Source of the DNA: Adiantum capillus-veneris
Taxonomy: Eukaryota > Streptophyta > Polypodiopsida > Polypodiales > Pteridaceae
DNA: 64,000 nt
Reading direction: 5' to 3'
Assembly (NCBI GenBank): GCA_014529385.2
Contig: CM043969.1
Coordinates: forward strand, 17,553,446 to 17,617,445
This document shows positions 1 to 10,856 of this stretch, in pieces. The position numbers were made by a program, and so were the translations under genes. How positions within the stretch are numbered: the first letter of the stretch is position 1; each line of letters begins with the position of its first letter. Under the pieces are notes generated by a model. It had not been told where the DNA came from, searched no databases, and worked only from the letters and a program-made list of their open reading frames with translations.

Positions 1-2
1 TA

Positions 3-410
3 TATAGTGCTAGTTGCAGTACACACAGCTTGAACTTGGTATTGCAAGATTGGTACAAGAGGGAGGACACAGAGTGGTTCAAATGGATAGTAGACAATGC
101 TCGCTTAATAGTCAAGTTTGTTTTGAAGCGTCAGAGGGTTCTTGACATGTACCGTCAGAGGATGTCTACTATGTTAAAACTGTCGTGCGAAACTAGATTT
201 TGCACCAACTACTATACGGTAGAATCACTAATAAAAAATAAGAATGCTGTGATGGAGACATTTGTTTGTGCCACTTTTTCAGAATGGGAGGCTGGTCAAA
301 GGGAGAAGATAAAAAGCAAAATAGGGGTGATCAGAGATCTACTAGCTGATCGCCACTTCTGGGATGATGTGGTGGATGTGCACAATGTCATGATGCCCAT
401 TATGCTCGCC
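3..410 (+). pseudogene. hAT transposase fragment (DUF659/hAT region), cut by the window edge
   Basis: The reading frame is open from the left edge, so this is the 3' part of a longer gene. It shows the order typical of plant hAT transposases of the DUF659/BED type: a C-x2-H-x-LN-L segment (CSTHSLNLVLQDW), a helix with K-x2-V-D-x-A-x3-V-K-F, then the conserved E-T-R-F-x-T-N-Y stretch followed by V-E-S-L-x3-K-N-A, and a W-E/D-D-V segment. These enzymes cut and paste DNA transposons in the nucleus. Similarity fades near position 400, well before the C-terminal dimerisation domain, and no terminal inverted repeat or 8-bp duplication is visible. The open frame runs on to 623, but that tail overlaps an opposite-strand frame and looks unrelated. 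I infer a truncated relic. Family call is fairly safe; activity is not supported. Confidence 0.6.
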
Positions 411-795
411 TTGACCTCTCCTTTTCAGCTCTCCATCTCGCGTTCCAATGCTCTAGCTTACCCTTGTCTACTTCTTGAGGGCATTCCTCTTTCAAATCAG
501 AGGCCACCTTGGGCAAATTGCCTACCCAACTGCTCAGTAATGAGATTATTGATTCGGTTGTTTTGTCTGGATATAACAACAAAATTTTGCGGACAATCTC
601 ATTGTATAATGATTGCAATCTAGACTCATCTGCAACAATCTGCGCTATATCGTCGGGATCTAGTGCACTGACGATTGTAATCAACAATTGTCTAATTTTC
701 TTTTTGAACTCTATCACCAAAGTAGCAAAAGGATCCATTTTGCCTGCAATGGTATTATTGCAAACAACACATTGTGAAATATAGCTATGTGCCAC
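400..795 (-). CDS. Unrecognised 131-aa open reading frame
   Basis: A 131-codon frame on the minus strand begins directly beside the tandem array and runs toward the hAT relic. The protein is mixed-charge and mostly helical in appearance, with motifs such as DPFATLVIEFKKKIRQLL and LDPDDIAQIVADESRLQSL, and a basic end (RWRAEKERSRRA). It has one CxxC near the N-terminus (CVVC). I do not recognise a family. It may be the end of a gene whose other exons are outside the window, a captured exon in a transposon, or a chance frame. The region 624-870 contains nothing else I can name. Confidence 0.25.
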   Translation of the reverse strand: MAHSYISQCVVCNNTIAGKMDPFATLVIEFKKKIRQLLITIVSALDPDDIAQIVADESRLQSLYNEIVRKILLLYPDKTTESIISLLSSWVGNLPKVASDLKEECPQEVDKGKLEHWNARWRAEKERSRRA

Positions 796-869
796 TCCAT
801 TTGGATCTTTTCTACGTGAAAGAAAAAGTGCAGTATAGAAAAATTGCAGTATGCCTCACCGTACAACAA

Positions 870-1965
870 CTTATAAACAGATGCTTCTGTCATTATAGCA
901 GCAACACACCTAGTCGCAATTGCAACCATGTGCCGAAGCATGAATGACTGGGAGCAACATAAAACATAGTCACCCTACGCTTTTGCAATGACACACCTAG
1001 CCGCAATTGCAACCATGTGCCAGTGCATTCACGCACGGTGAGTTCTTTCAAACAGATGCTCCTATCATTCTAGCAGCAACACACCTAGTCGCAATTGCAA
1101 CCATGTGCCGAAGCATGAATGACTGGGAGCAACATAAAACATAGTCACCCTACGCTCTTGCAATGAAACACCTAGCTGCAATTGCAACCATGTGCCAGTG
1201 CATCCACGCATGGTGACTTCTTTCAAACAGAAGCTACCGTCAATCTAGCAGCAACACACCTAGTCGCAATTGCAACCATGTGCCGAAGCATGAATGACTG
1301 GGAGCAACATAAAACATAGTCATCCTACGCTTTTGCAATGACACACCTAGTCGCAATTGCAACCATGTGCCAGTGCATCCACGCACGATGTCTTCTTTCA
1401 AGATTCAATCATATGAAACATTATGAAATTATTTGAGCACACATTCATGCATTAGATGCTACCATCATTCTAGCAGCAACACACCTAGTCGCAATTGCAA
1501 CCATGTGCCGAAGCATGAATGACGGGAAGCAACATAAAACATAGTCATCTTGCGTTTTTGCAATGACACACCTAGCCGCAATTGCAACCATGTGTCAGTG
1601 CATCCACGCACGGTGAGTTCTTTCTAACAGATGCTCCTGTCATTCTAGCAACAACACACCTAGTCGCATTTGCAACCATGTGCTGAAGCATGAATGACTG
1701 GGAGCAACATAAAACATAGTCACCCTACGCTTTTGCAATGACACACCTAGCCGCAATTGCAACCATGTGCCAGTGCATCCATGCACAGTGACTTCTTTCA
1801 AACAGATGCTACAGTCAATCTAGCAGCAACACACCTAGTCGCAATTGCAACCATGTGCCGAAGCATGAATGACTAGGAGCAATATAAAACATAATCATCG
1901 TACGCTTTTGCAATGACACACCTAGCCGCAATTGCAACCATATGCCAGTGCATCCACGTACGATG
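870..1965. repeat. 175-bp tandem array, six units, each a dimer of ~87-bp half-units
   Basis: A marker starting ACACACCTAGTCGCAATTGC occurs at 904, 1079, 1254, 1479, 1654 and 1829. The spacing is exactly 175 bp except for one 225-bp step caused by a 50-bp insertion (about 1400-1450). Within every unit a second version of the marker (with CC instead of TC after CTAG) sits 87 bp downstream, so the unit is an ancient dimer whose halves have diverged (CCGAAGCATGAATGAC in one half, CCAGTGCATCCACGCA in the other). The core GCAATTGC is self-complementary. No coding frame crosses the array. It could be a small satellite or repeats belonging to a transposon. Confidence 0.85.
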
Positions 1966-2165
1966 ATTTGATAAAAGAAATTTTATACCTTTAAGTTTTA
2001 ACGCAAAAAACTCAAAAAAACATCAATAAAATAAGGAAGGGATTAAAAAATTACCGCTACACTGCTTTGAGAATGTGGAAAGCTGCCAGAAAGTTTGGTG
2101 AAGAAGACTTTTCAATGTACCTCTCTTGTGAAAAAGACAAGCACCGGCGTCGTCTTTATATAGCC

Positions 2166-2245
2166 ACGGCGGGCCCGGCGGGGAAGTGGCTTTACCCGGC
2201 GGGCCCAGCGGGTTAACTACTTAGCCCGGCGGGCCTTTAGCCGGT
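2166..2245. repeat. GC-rich ~29-bp minisatellite, three units
   Basis: Three copies of a CCCGGCGGGCC core lie at about 2168, 2195 and 2225 in otherwise AT-rich sequence. The first two units also share a trailing (C)AGCGGG/CGGCGGGG. The core is nearly self-complementary. It lies between the 175-bp array and the gag fragment; the remainder of 1966-2348 is AT-rich with nothing else recognisable. Confidence 0.6.
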
Positions 2246-2348
2246 CTCCAAGTCTCCTTGCAGGTCAAAAAAGATGAATGTCAATTAACATAATATTTGT
2301 TATTTTGCATTTCTATTGTTATTAACCTGAAATTATAGTGTGATCACG

Positions 2349-2916
2349 TCATTTTGAAATCCCTGATTCTCTAGGAGAATAGCCATAGCTTTCTTCGGAA
2401 GAAGAGGACAGTTCTCTTTCTTGCCCTTTTCTTCTTTTGTTTTCTCTCTTCCCTTTTAGAGTGACAAGGAGAAGGATTGTGGGTTGACTGTTTCCTCTTG
2501 GGACGAGTTGGCAATCATCTAGACCGCCATCTTCGTGGAGCCACATCTTCAGAGGAACTTAAAGATTCATTATTTTCTTGTTCTTTGGATTCCTCCTCTT
2601 GTATGGGAGAGCTTCTTCTTTTCGCGGTCTCTTCAAGAGGCCTCCTAAGCTCTCTCTCCTCTTGAAGAGGAAGGGAAATCCCATAAGTGCAAAGTTTTTG
2701 AGTAACTTTTGCTTGTAAAGTAGAAGTTACTTCTGCTTGTAAAGCAGAAGTTACTTCTGCTTGAGTAACTTCTGCTTGCAAAGCAGGGTTGCCCATAGCT
2801 TGCTGCAACCTAGTAACAAGATAATTGACAAACATGGTGGCATCATCATTAGCACCTTCATGTGCAAAATCAAAGTTATCAATGTTCATTCTATTCTCTT
2901 GGTTATTATCAGCCAT
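2349..2916 (-). pseudogene. gag: gag N-terminal region of a minus-strand gypsy-type element, frameshifted
   Basis: A 133-codon frame starts at 2916 and ends at 2515; an overlapping frame carries the sequence on to 2349, so a frameshift near 2520-2546 splits it. The placement identifies it: it is the first frame downstream of a primer-binding site (3318-3329) and LTR (3331 on) on the same strand. The start is acidic and asparagine-rich, then come repeats of LQAEVTS/LQAKVTQ at about residues 43-75, then a Ser/Glu/Lys-rich stretch. No capsid core or zinc knuckle is present because the element is cut off to the left. Gag would form the particle that packages the element RNA. The product call rests on context, since the residues alone are not diagnostic. 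Confidence 0.5.
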
Positions 2917-3317
2917 GTTAACAAAATTTTGTGTACTTACTTAGTGTATTCTTTGGCAATCCAAAACTTTAGTTGCTACTCCTCTTAGCCTTTGAAAATC
3001 AGCACTTAAGTATCTACACCCACAGCTCAAATTAATTAATTATAGAGAGTAGTGGAGTGGGTCTAATATTGCAGAGTTGCCAAGGGATAGCTCCTTTCAA
3101 ACTTCTTATGGCTCAATAATTGTAAAGCCGTAGGCAAGTCTAAAAATACTCCATTATTAAGACCAAAGCTCCCGAGGTGTGCACCATATCCCACATATTG
3201 GGCTCAACAAAACCGATAAAAGATCCCAGTCCCACTTACCTAATATAATTAACAAAATCAACCATTAATAGGCTACTTAAGGACCTCTCTTCTTAAGAAA
3301 GAAAAGAGAAACCAAAT
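2917..3317 (-). other. 5' untranslated leader of the minus-strand element
   Basis: This 400-bp stretch lies between the PBS and the first gag codon. It has no open frame worth naming. It fits the leader expected between the PBS and gag in an LTR retrotransposon. Confidence 0.45.
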
Positions 3318-3329
3318 GCTTTGATACCA
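3318..3329 (-). promoter_or_regulatory. Primer-binding site (initiator Met-tRNA type)
   Basis: Read on the minus strand the site is TGGTATCAAAGC, one change away from the usual plant TGGTATCAGAGC that pairs with the 3' end of initiator Met-tRNA. It sits one base inside the LTR that starts at 3331, which fixes both the boundary and the minus orientation of the element. Confidence 0.75.
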
Positions 3330-3330
3330 A

Positions 3331-4600
3331 TGTAATGAAAATGGCCTATGAACTTTGACAATAGCAGAATTAGGAAACTTAGAAAATAATTTTCGTTAAT
3401 TTACTTTGAGAGCATAGAGGGTGAACTTATTTTATGGTAGCAACATAAACATAGTACTTAATTAACTTGGCATGAGCAATACTTTTGCAAGAGAGAGAGT
3501 TTAGAGAACATGACAATTGTTGAGGACCGGATTTATGTGGATCCAATCCCCCCTCCAATACACATTTGTATTATAGATTCTATCATTAAGAGAGACTTGG
3601 TACACTACAATCTTTGTGTTCCTTGTGACCTAGGTGATGCAATGAAGATGGAAAGCTTCATGCATCATGAGCATAGCATAAAATTTGTAGAAAGCATTAA
3701 CTATTCCAAGCCTCAATCCCAAGGCCTCAAACACCTTGGAAGGTGGAGAGAGCTAGCGGGGAATGAGGGTAGGGAAGAGGAAGAAGAAACATTCCATAGG
3801 AGAAAGAAATAGTTCCTCACTTATCATCATTCTTATTACTAGCATACATAATAGCATAGTAATAAAGATGGAGAAGATGACAAGCTTAAGCATTGGAGCA
3901 TGGCTCTTGGTTGGATTTTCATTCCATAGCCAAGAGTGTTGGTGTAGGCTCTCAACTTCTCTACTAGCTTAGAGAAGGAGATGGAGCTCTTGAACTTTGC
4001 ACTTCACATAATGAGGGTGTGTGTGAGTGTGTGTGTGGGAGGGCATACCCCTCCCAAGCTAGCCCCCTTATTTCTTTGGTCGATCCCCCACTTGTAGCTC
4101 ATGCTTGAAACTCATTGGACTCATCCACGCCTAGCCAATCACCTGCAAGAGGCATATCAAGCAGCAAGGGTAGGATTGGGACAAGTGTCCCCCTTTCTCC
4201 TTTTAGAGAGAGGACTTGATAAATTCTAAAAAATTAATTAAATTAACTAATTTATCATTGGACCCCTTTGGAGGCCAACCAATAGGCTTTAGGCACACCA
4301 TGAGGGCAACGTGAGGAGGAGCTTGACAAAAGCAAGACAAGCACCTCAAGCACCTTAGTCAGCAAGCACGACAAGCACCTCAAGCTTGGGCCGGGTTCCC
4401 ACCTCAAGCTCAACCCTAGCTTACCTAAGGTCAAAGGACTTTTAACACTAGCCTTTGGAGGTCTTTAATGAAGCTAACCCTAAGGTCTTTTAAGCTCCAT
4501 TGGTTAGCCTTGCTCTTTGACATACCATCTCTCATTTGAACCCCTTTACATTGGCCCCATTTTGAGATAGACCTGTAAGCACATGTCTATATTCTAACCC
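3331..4600 (-). mobile_element. 5' LTR of a minus-strand LTR retrotransposon (outer end not defined)
   Basis: The inner boundary is TGTAATGAAAATGG, next to the PBS. The first 640 bp (to 3970) match a second copy at 21879-22518 at roughly 85-90 percent by eye, which shows it is a dispersed repeat. After that the two copies part. I could not find a convincing CA end; sequence to about 4600 is compatible with LTR or neighbouring repeat and contains short CACGACAAGCACCTCAAG-type repeats around 4330-4400. Short open frames here (for example 3510-3812) lie in LTR DNA and are not credible genes. Confidence 0.6.
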
Positions 4601-5640
4601 TTGTTCCCATTTATTCTCCCAGATTAAATGATCAGTTTAATATGAGAAAATCATTTGGGTTGGTTAGATATTAGATTTCATGACAATGTAAGTATTAGGA
4701 AGTGAGCAGGGGACAATCTGCTAGTGTAAAGTGTGTGTTTTTGAAGGTGTTTTGTGAGAGGATAGGGGTGTTTTGGATACCTTGAGCTACAGAGAGGCCT
4801 TTGTTTTTGTGCCGGGTGTGTTCCCCTATTCCCCCTCTCCAACATGAATCCGCCATTGCACTTCTCGATTTATCTAGTCATGCACACATTGTGTGCTCAC
4901 CTTTTGCATCTCAAGTCCTATTTTTTGCTACATCTTGGGCCACGCTACTTGCCCACAGTCATAGGGAAGCATTTCTGGCTGGTGATCTCTCTTATCACCT
5001 TGACCAATTTCCCATGACAAGCTAACTGCAATAAGCTCCTAGCCTATCGCTTCGACTATTGTGTCCCCATTGCATCTTTCATTGTGTCACATGCTCCATC
5101 ATCATGAGACTACTTTCTACAGTAATGCTTTGACACACAGAAATAATCTTTCCATTTGTTAACCTTTTTTGAAATCTTCCCACCTTGGTCCCGCTTCAAC
5201 AACCATTGTGATCCCGCAAATTTAAAGCCATTGGCCTTAGCATAAGAGGCTTTCGCATGAAGCATCAAAATGATCTCGACATAGTTGGTCTTCAGCTTGT
5301 GCCAAGATGGTTAACTTTGCACTTTGTATTCATTTTTCATCCTTTGTATCATCGGATGACACACACTATGCCGATTCTGTCTATTTGGTAAGACGTCCAA
5401 GTTGCATTAAAGCAGTCATTTAAGTTTGCACCTTCTGCATATATTTTTCGACTATGTCCACTACGCAAAAAGGAGAAGAGGGACACTTCATGCATTTGGA
5501 TGAAATTCCACCAAGCTTTGATGAATAAGTGGTAGAGAACAACTTGGAGGAGGCAATCATAGCTTACCATTACCAAAATCTGCAATGGAAACATTTGGAA
5601 CAACTCTCACAGCTTCCCATAGAAGATCTAGAAGCATCAA
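4601..5640. other. No recognisable gene or repeat
   Basis: About 1 kb of moderately AT-rich sequence with only short scattered frames. I see no family motif, terminal repeat or RNA gene. Confidence 0.4.
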
Positions 5641-5870
5641 TGTTATCATTTGACACTCCGACATCAGAGACACATATGTGAAGCACCATTTTGATTTTGA
5701 CCTATCACGTAGTTGACCTTGTTGCCTACTACTCTCAAGGGGAGGAGTTTTTGGTACTATACCCTACTAGTACACTTCTCTAGGGGAGGACATACTTTGT
5801 AGCCATACTTCCTATGGGAGACACCGACCCTAAGGAAGCACATACACATGGTGCGTGCTCATTTTTCTCA

Positions 5871-6215
5871 CATAGTGGAGGATTGTTAGGGATGTGAGAC
5901 ATCCTCACACCATACAAATACTTCCACACTTTGCCTAGCTTTACCCATGGGAATGCACACTTAGTATTTGAGCCATCTAGCCTACATAAACCTACTCTAC
6001 ACATGGCATCCAACTACACTTTATCTGACATAAGCGATGATGTAGAGACCTCTCCTCTAGCTCTCTATAGGAGCATCTAGAACTTTGTATTAATTGAATC
6101 TTGTTTTGTATCATTGTCATGTCATCTTGATTAAGTCGTCTCAATTAGCCAAGTATAATGAATAAGTGTCATTAGTCATGAAAACCACTAACCATTTTTG
6201 CCATAACCTTTCAGA
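5871..6215 (+). mobile_element. Copia-type LTR with polypurine tract on its left and PBS remnant on its right
   Basis: The sequence AGTGGAGGATTGTTAGGGATG near 5873-5893 is the usual junction of a copia polypurine tract with a 3' LTR starting TGTTAGG (5884). About 325 bp later TTTCAGAGCATC (6209-6220) resembles the end of the initiator Met-tRNA PBS. The LTR body would be 5884-6210. Upstream 5640-5870 is purine-rich and resembles the non-coding tail after copia pol (AAGGGGAGGAG, GGGGAGGAC). A retrovirus-like LTR flanked on both sides by internal-type signals implies either two elements sharing an LTR or heavy decay. Confidence 0.5.
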
Positions 6216-7139
6216 GCATCTCACGGGTCCATAGCATGGGAGTAGAATGTAATGCACTTGGCGTAGGCATGGGGACATAATTCAGGCAAACATGTTGATG
6301 TTGGGGAAAGGGAAGAATAAGGAATCCCAAGAGATTCCACTTAATGAAATGTAGGATAGAGCAAGAATAGTAGGTAGCCCCATGTCAATGTAAAAACCAA
6401 TCTCTTTAAGGAAAATATTAGAAGATACTTCATCTTGAGTTAAAAGAGAAACAAATGGAGGGGATGCCTGGTAGAAGCTCGAGCAGGCGTGAGTCATGAG
6501 AGTGGAGCTGTAGAGCCTACTTATCCTGTAGGCAGTCGAAGGAGACACACAATGAGAGCTGCTAGTAGAGTCAAGGCCAGACATGCTAACTAGTGATACA
6601 AAAGTGGTGCACAAGGGTTCATGGGGAAACACTATGTTTTTCTTAATTTCATGGCTTCGGACATAATCCGATCAATCTCTCATGGTTGCATGGTTGCAGC
6701 ATGGAGTGTAGTTTTGAAGCATGGAATGAAAGATAAAGTAGAGATGGAATCTTTAAAATTTCCACATAATGAGCATAGATTTTTGAAAAAAACTAGCCCT
6801 CATGTATGAAAATTGTCACTTTCTCAAGTAAAGAAACCTTTATGTTACATTTTTTTGTAAATGTACCTGAATATAAATCCCTTATTTTGTTTGCACGTGC
6901 TATCTTACATATTTCCTAGTGGACGCTCCGGGGTAATGTTTCACTTTATTATTACATCCTGAATGTAAGGCATTATTGGGACATTTTAAAATTTACATTG
7001 TTTGTTGCACTTATTGTGCTATAAGCCTTTGTACGTTAACTCTTTGTGCATGTCCCCCCTTTTCTCTCACACCACACATTAAAGTTTACTTTCCGTGTTG
7101 TCCTTCTATGTTTATAAAGCATCTCGATATTGACTCTTT
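6216..7139. other. Unassigned, possibly decayed internal region of the copia element
   Basis: This region follows the PBS-like remnant, so a copia leader or gag could be expected, but no capsid-like motif is readable in any frame. A 116-codon minus-strand frame (6282-6632) is unrecognised and probably spurious. Confidence 0.3.
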
Positions 7140-7203
<64 letters not shown>

Positions 7204-7245
7204 CATCCAAAATGTGCACTCTCACATTGCCCTCCCCCCACCCCC

Positions 7246-7280
<35 letters not shown>
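7140..7280. repeat. CT and AC microsatellites
   Basis: A run of about 30 CT units (7140-7199) is followed after 47 bp by about 16 AC units (7247-7280). Frames encoding Leu-Ser or Arg-Glu and Thr-His repeats across them are artefacts of the repeat. Confidence 0.95.
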
Positions 7281-7283
<3 letters not shown>

Positions 7284-7334
7284 GTCATTATGTTGCGTAA
7301 GAAGATCCTCATATTAATATTTTGAGGATATATT

Positions 7335-7918
7335 TAGGCAAGTGGACTAGATGGCCACTATCCATACCATTGTTGTAGTGGTGGTAGCAAAAGGTTGGGT
7401 TTTACATCAAATGGATGTGAAGAATGCATTCTTACATGGTGACTTGCATGAAGAGGTGAATATGGAGCAACCATAGAAATATGAGGATGTGAGACATATT
7501 GAGTATGTATATAAGCTCAAAAAAGCACTTCATGGGCTAAGGCAAGCACTTGGAGCTTGGCATGAGATGATTGCAGCCTCAATGAGTAATATTGGTTGTT
7601 GTATGGCTCATGTGGATCACTCTTGTATGTGCATGAGAATGAGGTAGGTATTGTGATCACACACATCTATGGTGTCACACACATCTATGGTGATTTCATT
7701 GTTGGTGGAAATCGTGAGGGAGTTGAAATTGAGCATGTAAAGAGCCTCTTAAAGCAAGAGTGTGACATAAAGGGCTTGGGAGAGATATGTTACCCTTAAA
7801 GGAAGTATATGGATATGCTATCAAAGTATGGTATGATTAATCGTGAACTTATTGCTATGCGCTTGGATCAAAATTTGAAGATAGAAATTGATATGGATAA
7901 TGTGCTTGAGAATTCCAC
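7335..7918 (+). pseudogene. pol: Ty1/copia reverse transcriptase fragment
   Basis: The plus strand encodes [16 protein letters not shown] followed by an in-frame stop where a Pro is usual, then YKLKKALHGLRQALGAWHEM, both hallmark blocks of copia reverse transcriptase. Further on DFIVGGNREGVE corresponds to the catalytic DD box and its downstream helix, and CDIKGLGE matches the conserved F-x-M-K-D-L-G-E block. The catalytic YxDD itself is lost or mutated. Stops at about 7475 and 7798 and small frameshifts break the frame. It ends abruptly at 7918 where a gypsy-type LTR begins. It may belong with the copia LTR at 5884. Confidence 0.8.
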
Positions 7919-8029
7919 TGAGGTAGTCTAGGGAAAGCAACATGAGAAGTGGACTCTAAAAACCTCTCAAAGCTCCCATGCTGCTCATGGGCTTGGGGCC
8001 TAAAGCATAGCCAACACACAAATTCCAAC

Positions 8030-8060
<31 letters not shown>

Positions 8061-8123
8061 AATGGGAATATGTAAGGGCGTCACCTAGTTTTATGATGCC
8101 ATGAACTAGGATGTGGGGGGAGA

Positions 8124-8182
<59 letters not shown>

Positions 8183-8800
8183 CACAATTTTATTTCACTA
8201 AATTGACAAGCTTAAACATACACATCACAAGGATCTAACTTCATCAACACAAAGCTAGAGCTCATTAAAATCAAACCACAAACACACATAAACAAAGAAT
8301 CATAGTCTCTACTAGAATCAAGTCCTCAAAATGCTTGGGGGATTCACTGGATTCACTAGTAGTACTAGGGAGACGTCACCTACATCAACCAAAATTGGGG
8401 GGATTCACTAGTAGTACTAGGGAGACGTCACCTACATGCACCAAAATTGACTTTTTGACTCCTATATACGAGACCTTGCTTTGCAAAATCTATATTTTTT
8501 GCTTTATTGAACCCCCTATCATGTGATAACATATGATAACTCTTAGTTAATACCCCGAGGGAAAAACCCCCATGAACCCCCACTAAAATTTACAGAGTCA
8601 AAATAGCCATCCCATGCACTATCTTAGGGCTTGGGGAGTCCTCTCCACAATTCTACCCTCATACAATGGATTATTTAGGACTACAACTTCACACACACTC
8701 ACAAGAACAAATCAATTTGGTAGGAGCATATTGCTGGTTGAACATGTTCATCGGCAAGGACCAATCATTAGATGTTTTGTTGGTTCAGATTTTGTGATCC
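7919..8800 (-). mobile_element. Decayed LTR related to the tandem gypsy family
   Basis: It starts TGAGGTAGTCTAGGGAAAGC and then follows the same order of landmarks as the intact LTR at 31458: CTCCCATGCTGCTCA-GGGCTTGGGGC, CACCTAGTTTTATGATG-GAACTAGGA, a GA microsatellite, and near 8620 CTTAGGGCTTGGGGAGTCCTC. Identity is clearly lower than for the other copies (perhaps 70 percent by eye). It carries CA (8035-8060) and GA (8110-8175) microsatellites and a 52-bp duplication. The right end fades around 8800. Confidence 0.65.
8349..8452. repeat. 52-bp tandem duplication
   Basis: ATTCACTAGTAGTACTAGGG with the following ACGTCACCTACAT-CACCAAAATT occurs at 8351 and again at 8403. It lies inside the decayed LTR. 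Confidence 0.8.
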
Positions 8801-9871
8801 TCATTTGGTAGCAACCCACATAGGCGTGCAAGTAAATAGAGAATGTATCCATTCCTTCATCATTGTATCATAGAATACAAATGTTCTTGCTCCCATGTGT
8901 AGTGTTTGTCTTGTATTCAGATCGAGAGTACTGCACAACACATGCATGAATTCACAATAACTCATCATACACATCACCCATGTTGGCCCTCATGATCCGA
9001 CACTTTTGGAAACCATGATGTATGCTACAATTTCAAGCCCACACTGGATGGTGCAAGATCAGGTGTACCTACTTTGCACAGTAGGGTACTGAGTGTGATA
9101 TTTAACATACATGCAACATTTGCGATTGTGGACTCTCCTTGTATGGACAACTTCGTTTGAGACACTAGGCAAAACACTTGGATTGCACAAGGATAAAAAA
9201 ATAGTAGATTTGGAACATGCATAATCCTTGGATTCACACCTTAGGTGGACTAAAGAAATCAGATTAACAAAAATGGGTGAAAGATGGGCTTACGATAGTT
9301 ATTTTGGATCATTTTTTTTTCTATGGAAAACTTGCACCATGCACTATAATACGTATGAAAACCATAATAAAAAATCATAATATTATATCTATTTTGATTT
9401 AATTTGAACTTAAATCAATATTTTAATAAAATAATGTGTTTTTTTCAAAAAAGATAAGATATAGTGAAATTTTAACTATCAAAGTTTGGTTTTTCAATAT
9501 GGCCACATTTCTTGTCGCTATATCTATCAAATGATTGTAAGATCTTGTGAAATGAACTCCGCATCTATAGATATCTTTTGTAGAAAAATAAAAGTATATT
9601 AAAAAATATTCTTATAAAGGTATTTTATTAAAAATACACAAAAGCCAACTTTTTTATATCAAGAAATCAAATTATGCTCTTGAGTACGTGCTTGATTGAT
9701 ATACAAGAAAACTTTTGCAGCATGAGAGTACATGAAAATATTTATTTGGATCATAATATTGTGACATCACATGACAACTTAGAGCTGGAGAGTCTTTGCA
9801 CACAAAAAGAACTCTTTTTGTTCGATCATTTAAACTTACGGACTTTTCAATGTATTCTTGGCTATGCATTT
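8801..9871. other. Unassigned AT-rich DNA
   Basis: Very AT-rich, especially 9300-9660. Only short frames occur on either strand and none has a recognisable motif. Confidence 0.4.
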
Positions 9872-10856
9872 TGAAGGATTGGGGGTCTGGCCTCTACAAC
9901 ATCTCAAACCACCACAAAGAAAAGAGGATGAAGAGAGATTTCTCATCTCATGAATTTTTTCAACCTTACACACTCAACCTCTACTAACCCTAACCGACTA
10001 GCTTCTCTCTACACTGCTACATCTCCCACTATACTTGGCTGCACTAAAGGTAGCAAAGGGATCAATAAAATCAAAGGAAAAAAGTGAGAAAAAAATTGAA
10101 ATCTTTGCACTTTTGCTAATAAAACCAAGGGCTTCACTTCTTTTCAAACGCCCTTGCATGTACCAGTAGAGATTCCATAGGTGCTCCTATATATACCCAT
10201 AGATTGACCAAAACCCATTCGAATCAATCCCAATTTGAAAAAAAGAAGATTTAGAAAAAAGAATCTCAAAATAAGTGTTGGATTACTTGGGAGGATCCTT
10301 GTCCTTTTGCATATGTACAAGCAACGTATTGCAACACATAGTCTTCCCTCAACTAGCTTCACCACAGAGAGTTGTTACAACATAGGTACCATACCTCAAA
10401 ACAAGATGAAGAAAGGTCAATATGCAAATCTAAGCACCCACTTTCATCTGATCATTGAGGAGAGGCATTCTATCAACTCACCACACCAAGATCTCACAAA
10501 GCAAGGGGGGCACCTCCACAACAAAACTCCCTTCCTTCACCATAGGCTACCTCAATATGGAGCTTCTTCTCCCTTGATAAATTCCACATGACCCAAAGCT
10601 GATAAAATGTCTAATTGTCTTCATATTTTAAGTGCACTTACTTACTCTGTGAAATTTTGACACTTCTATGTACAAAAGTAGCAAAACGATGTACCTTGCA
10701 CAACTAGCCCATATGCATAGAGACAACTGACACACACCACCTTTGTACACTTTGTACAAGCATGTTTTTTTTTGCATCTATGAGGTTCAAAAGAAATAAA
10801 AAACATCTCTCAAATTCTTTGGGCTATCCCACATCATTCCATAAAATTAGCTCACA
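9872..10856. mobile_element. Left ~1-kb direct repeat (probable LTR) of an old element
   Basis: Begins TGAAGGATTGGGGG and ends near CTCA. It is repeated in the same orientation at 12185-13176 at perhaps 80 percent identity, with shared landmarks: CTCAAACCACCACAAAGAAAAG, GGGCTTCA followed by CAAACGCCCTT, TATATATACCCA, CCAAAACCCATTC and CCACACCAAGATCTC. The TG/CA-like ends, length and direct orientation fit LTRs. I could not see a clean target-site duplication or a PBS, so the orientation is inferred only weakly (minus, from the internal frames). Confidence 0.65.

Noticed and set aside
870-1965. CRISPR array
   Set aside because: The repeat unit is 175 bp with no unique spacers, in a plant context.
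7086-7317. Open frames across CT/AC repeats, and similar ones at 7855-8187, 15222-15701, 19014-19386 and 57782-58060
   Set aside because: They encode only dipeptide repeats (Leu-Ser, Arg-Glu, Cys-Val, Thr-His, Tyr-Ile) from microsatellites and carry no independent coding signal.
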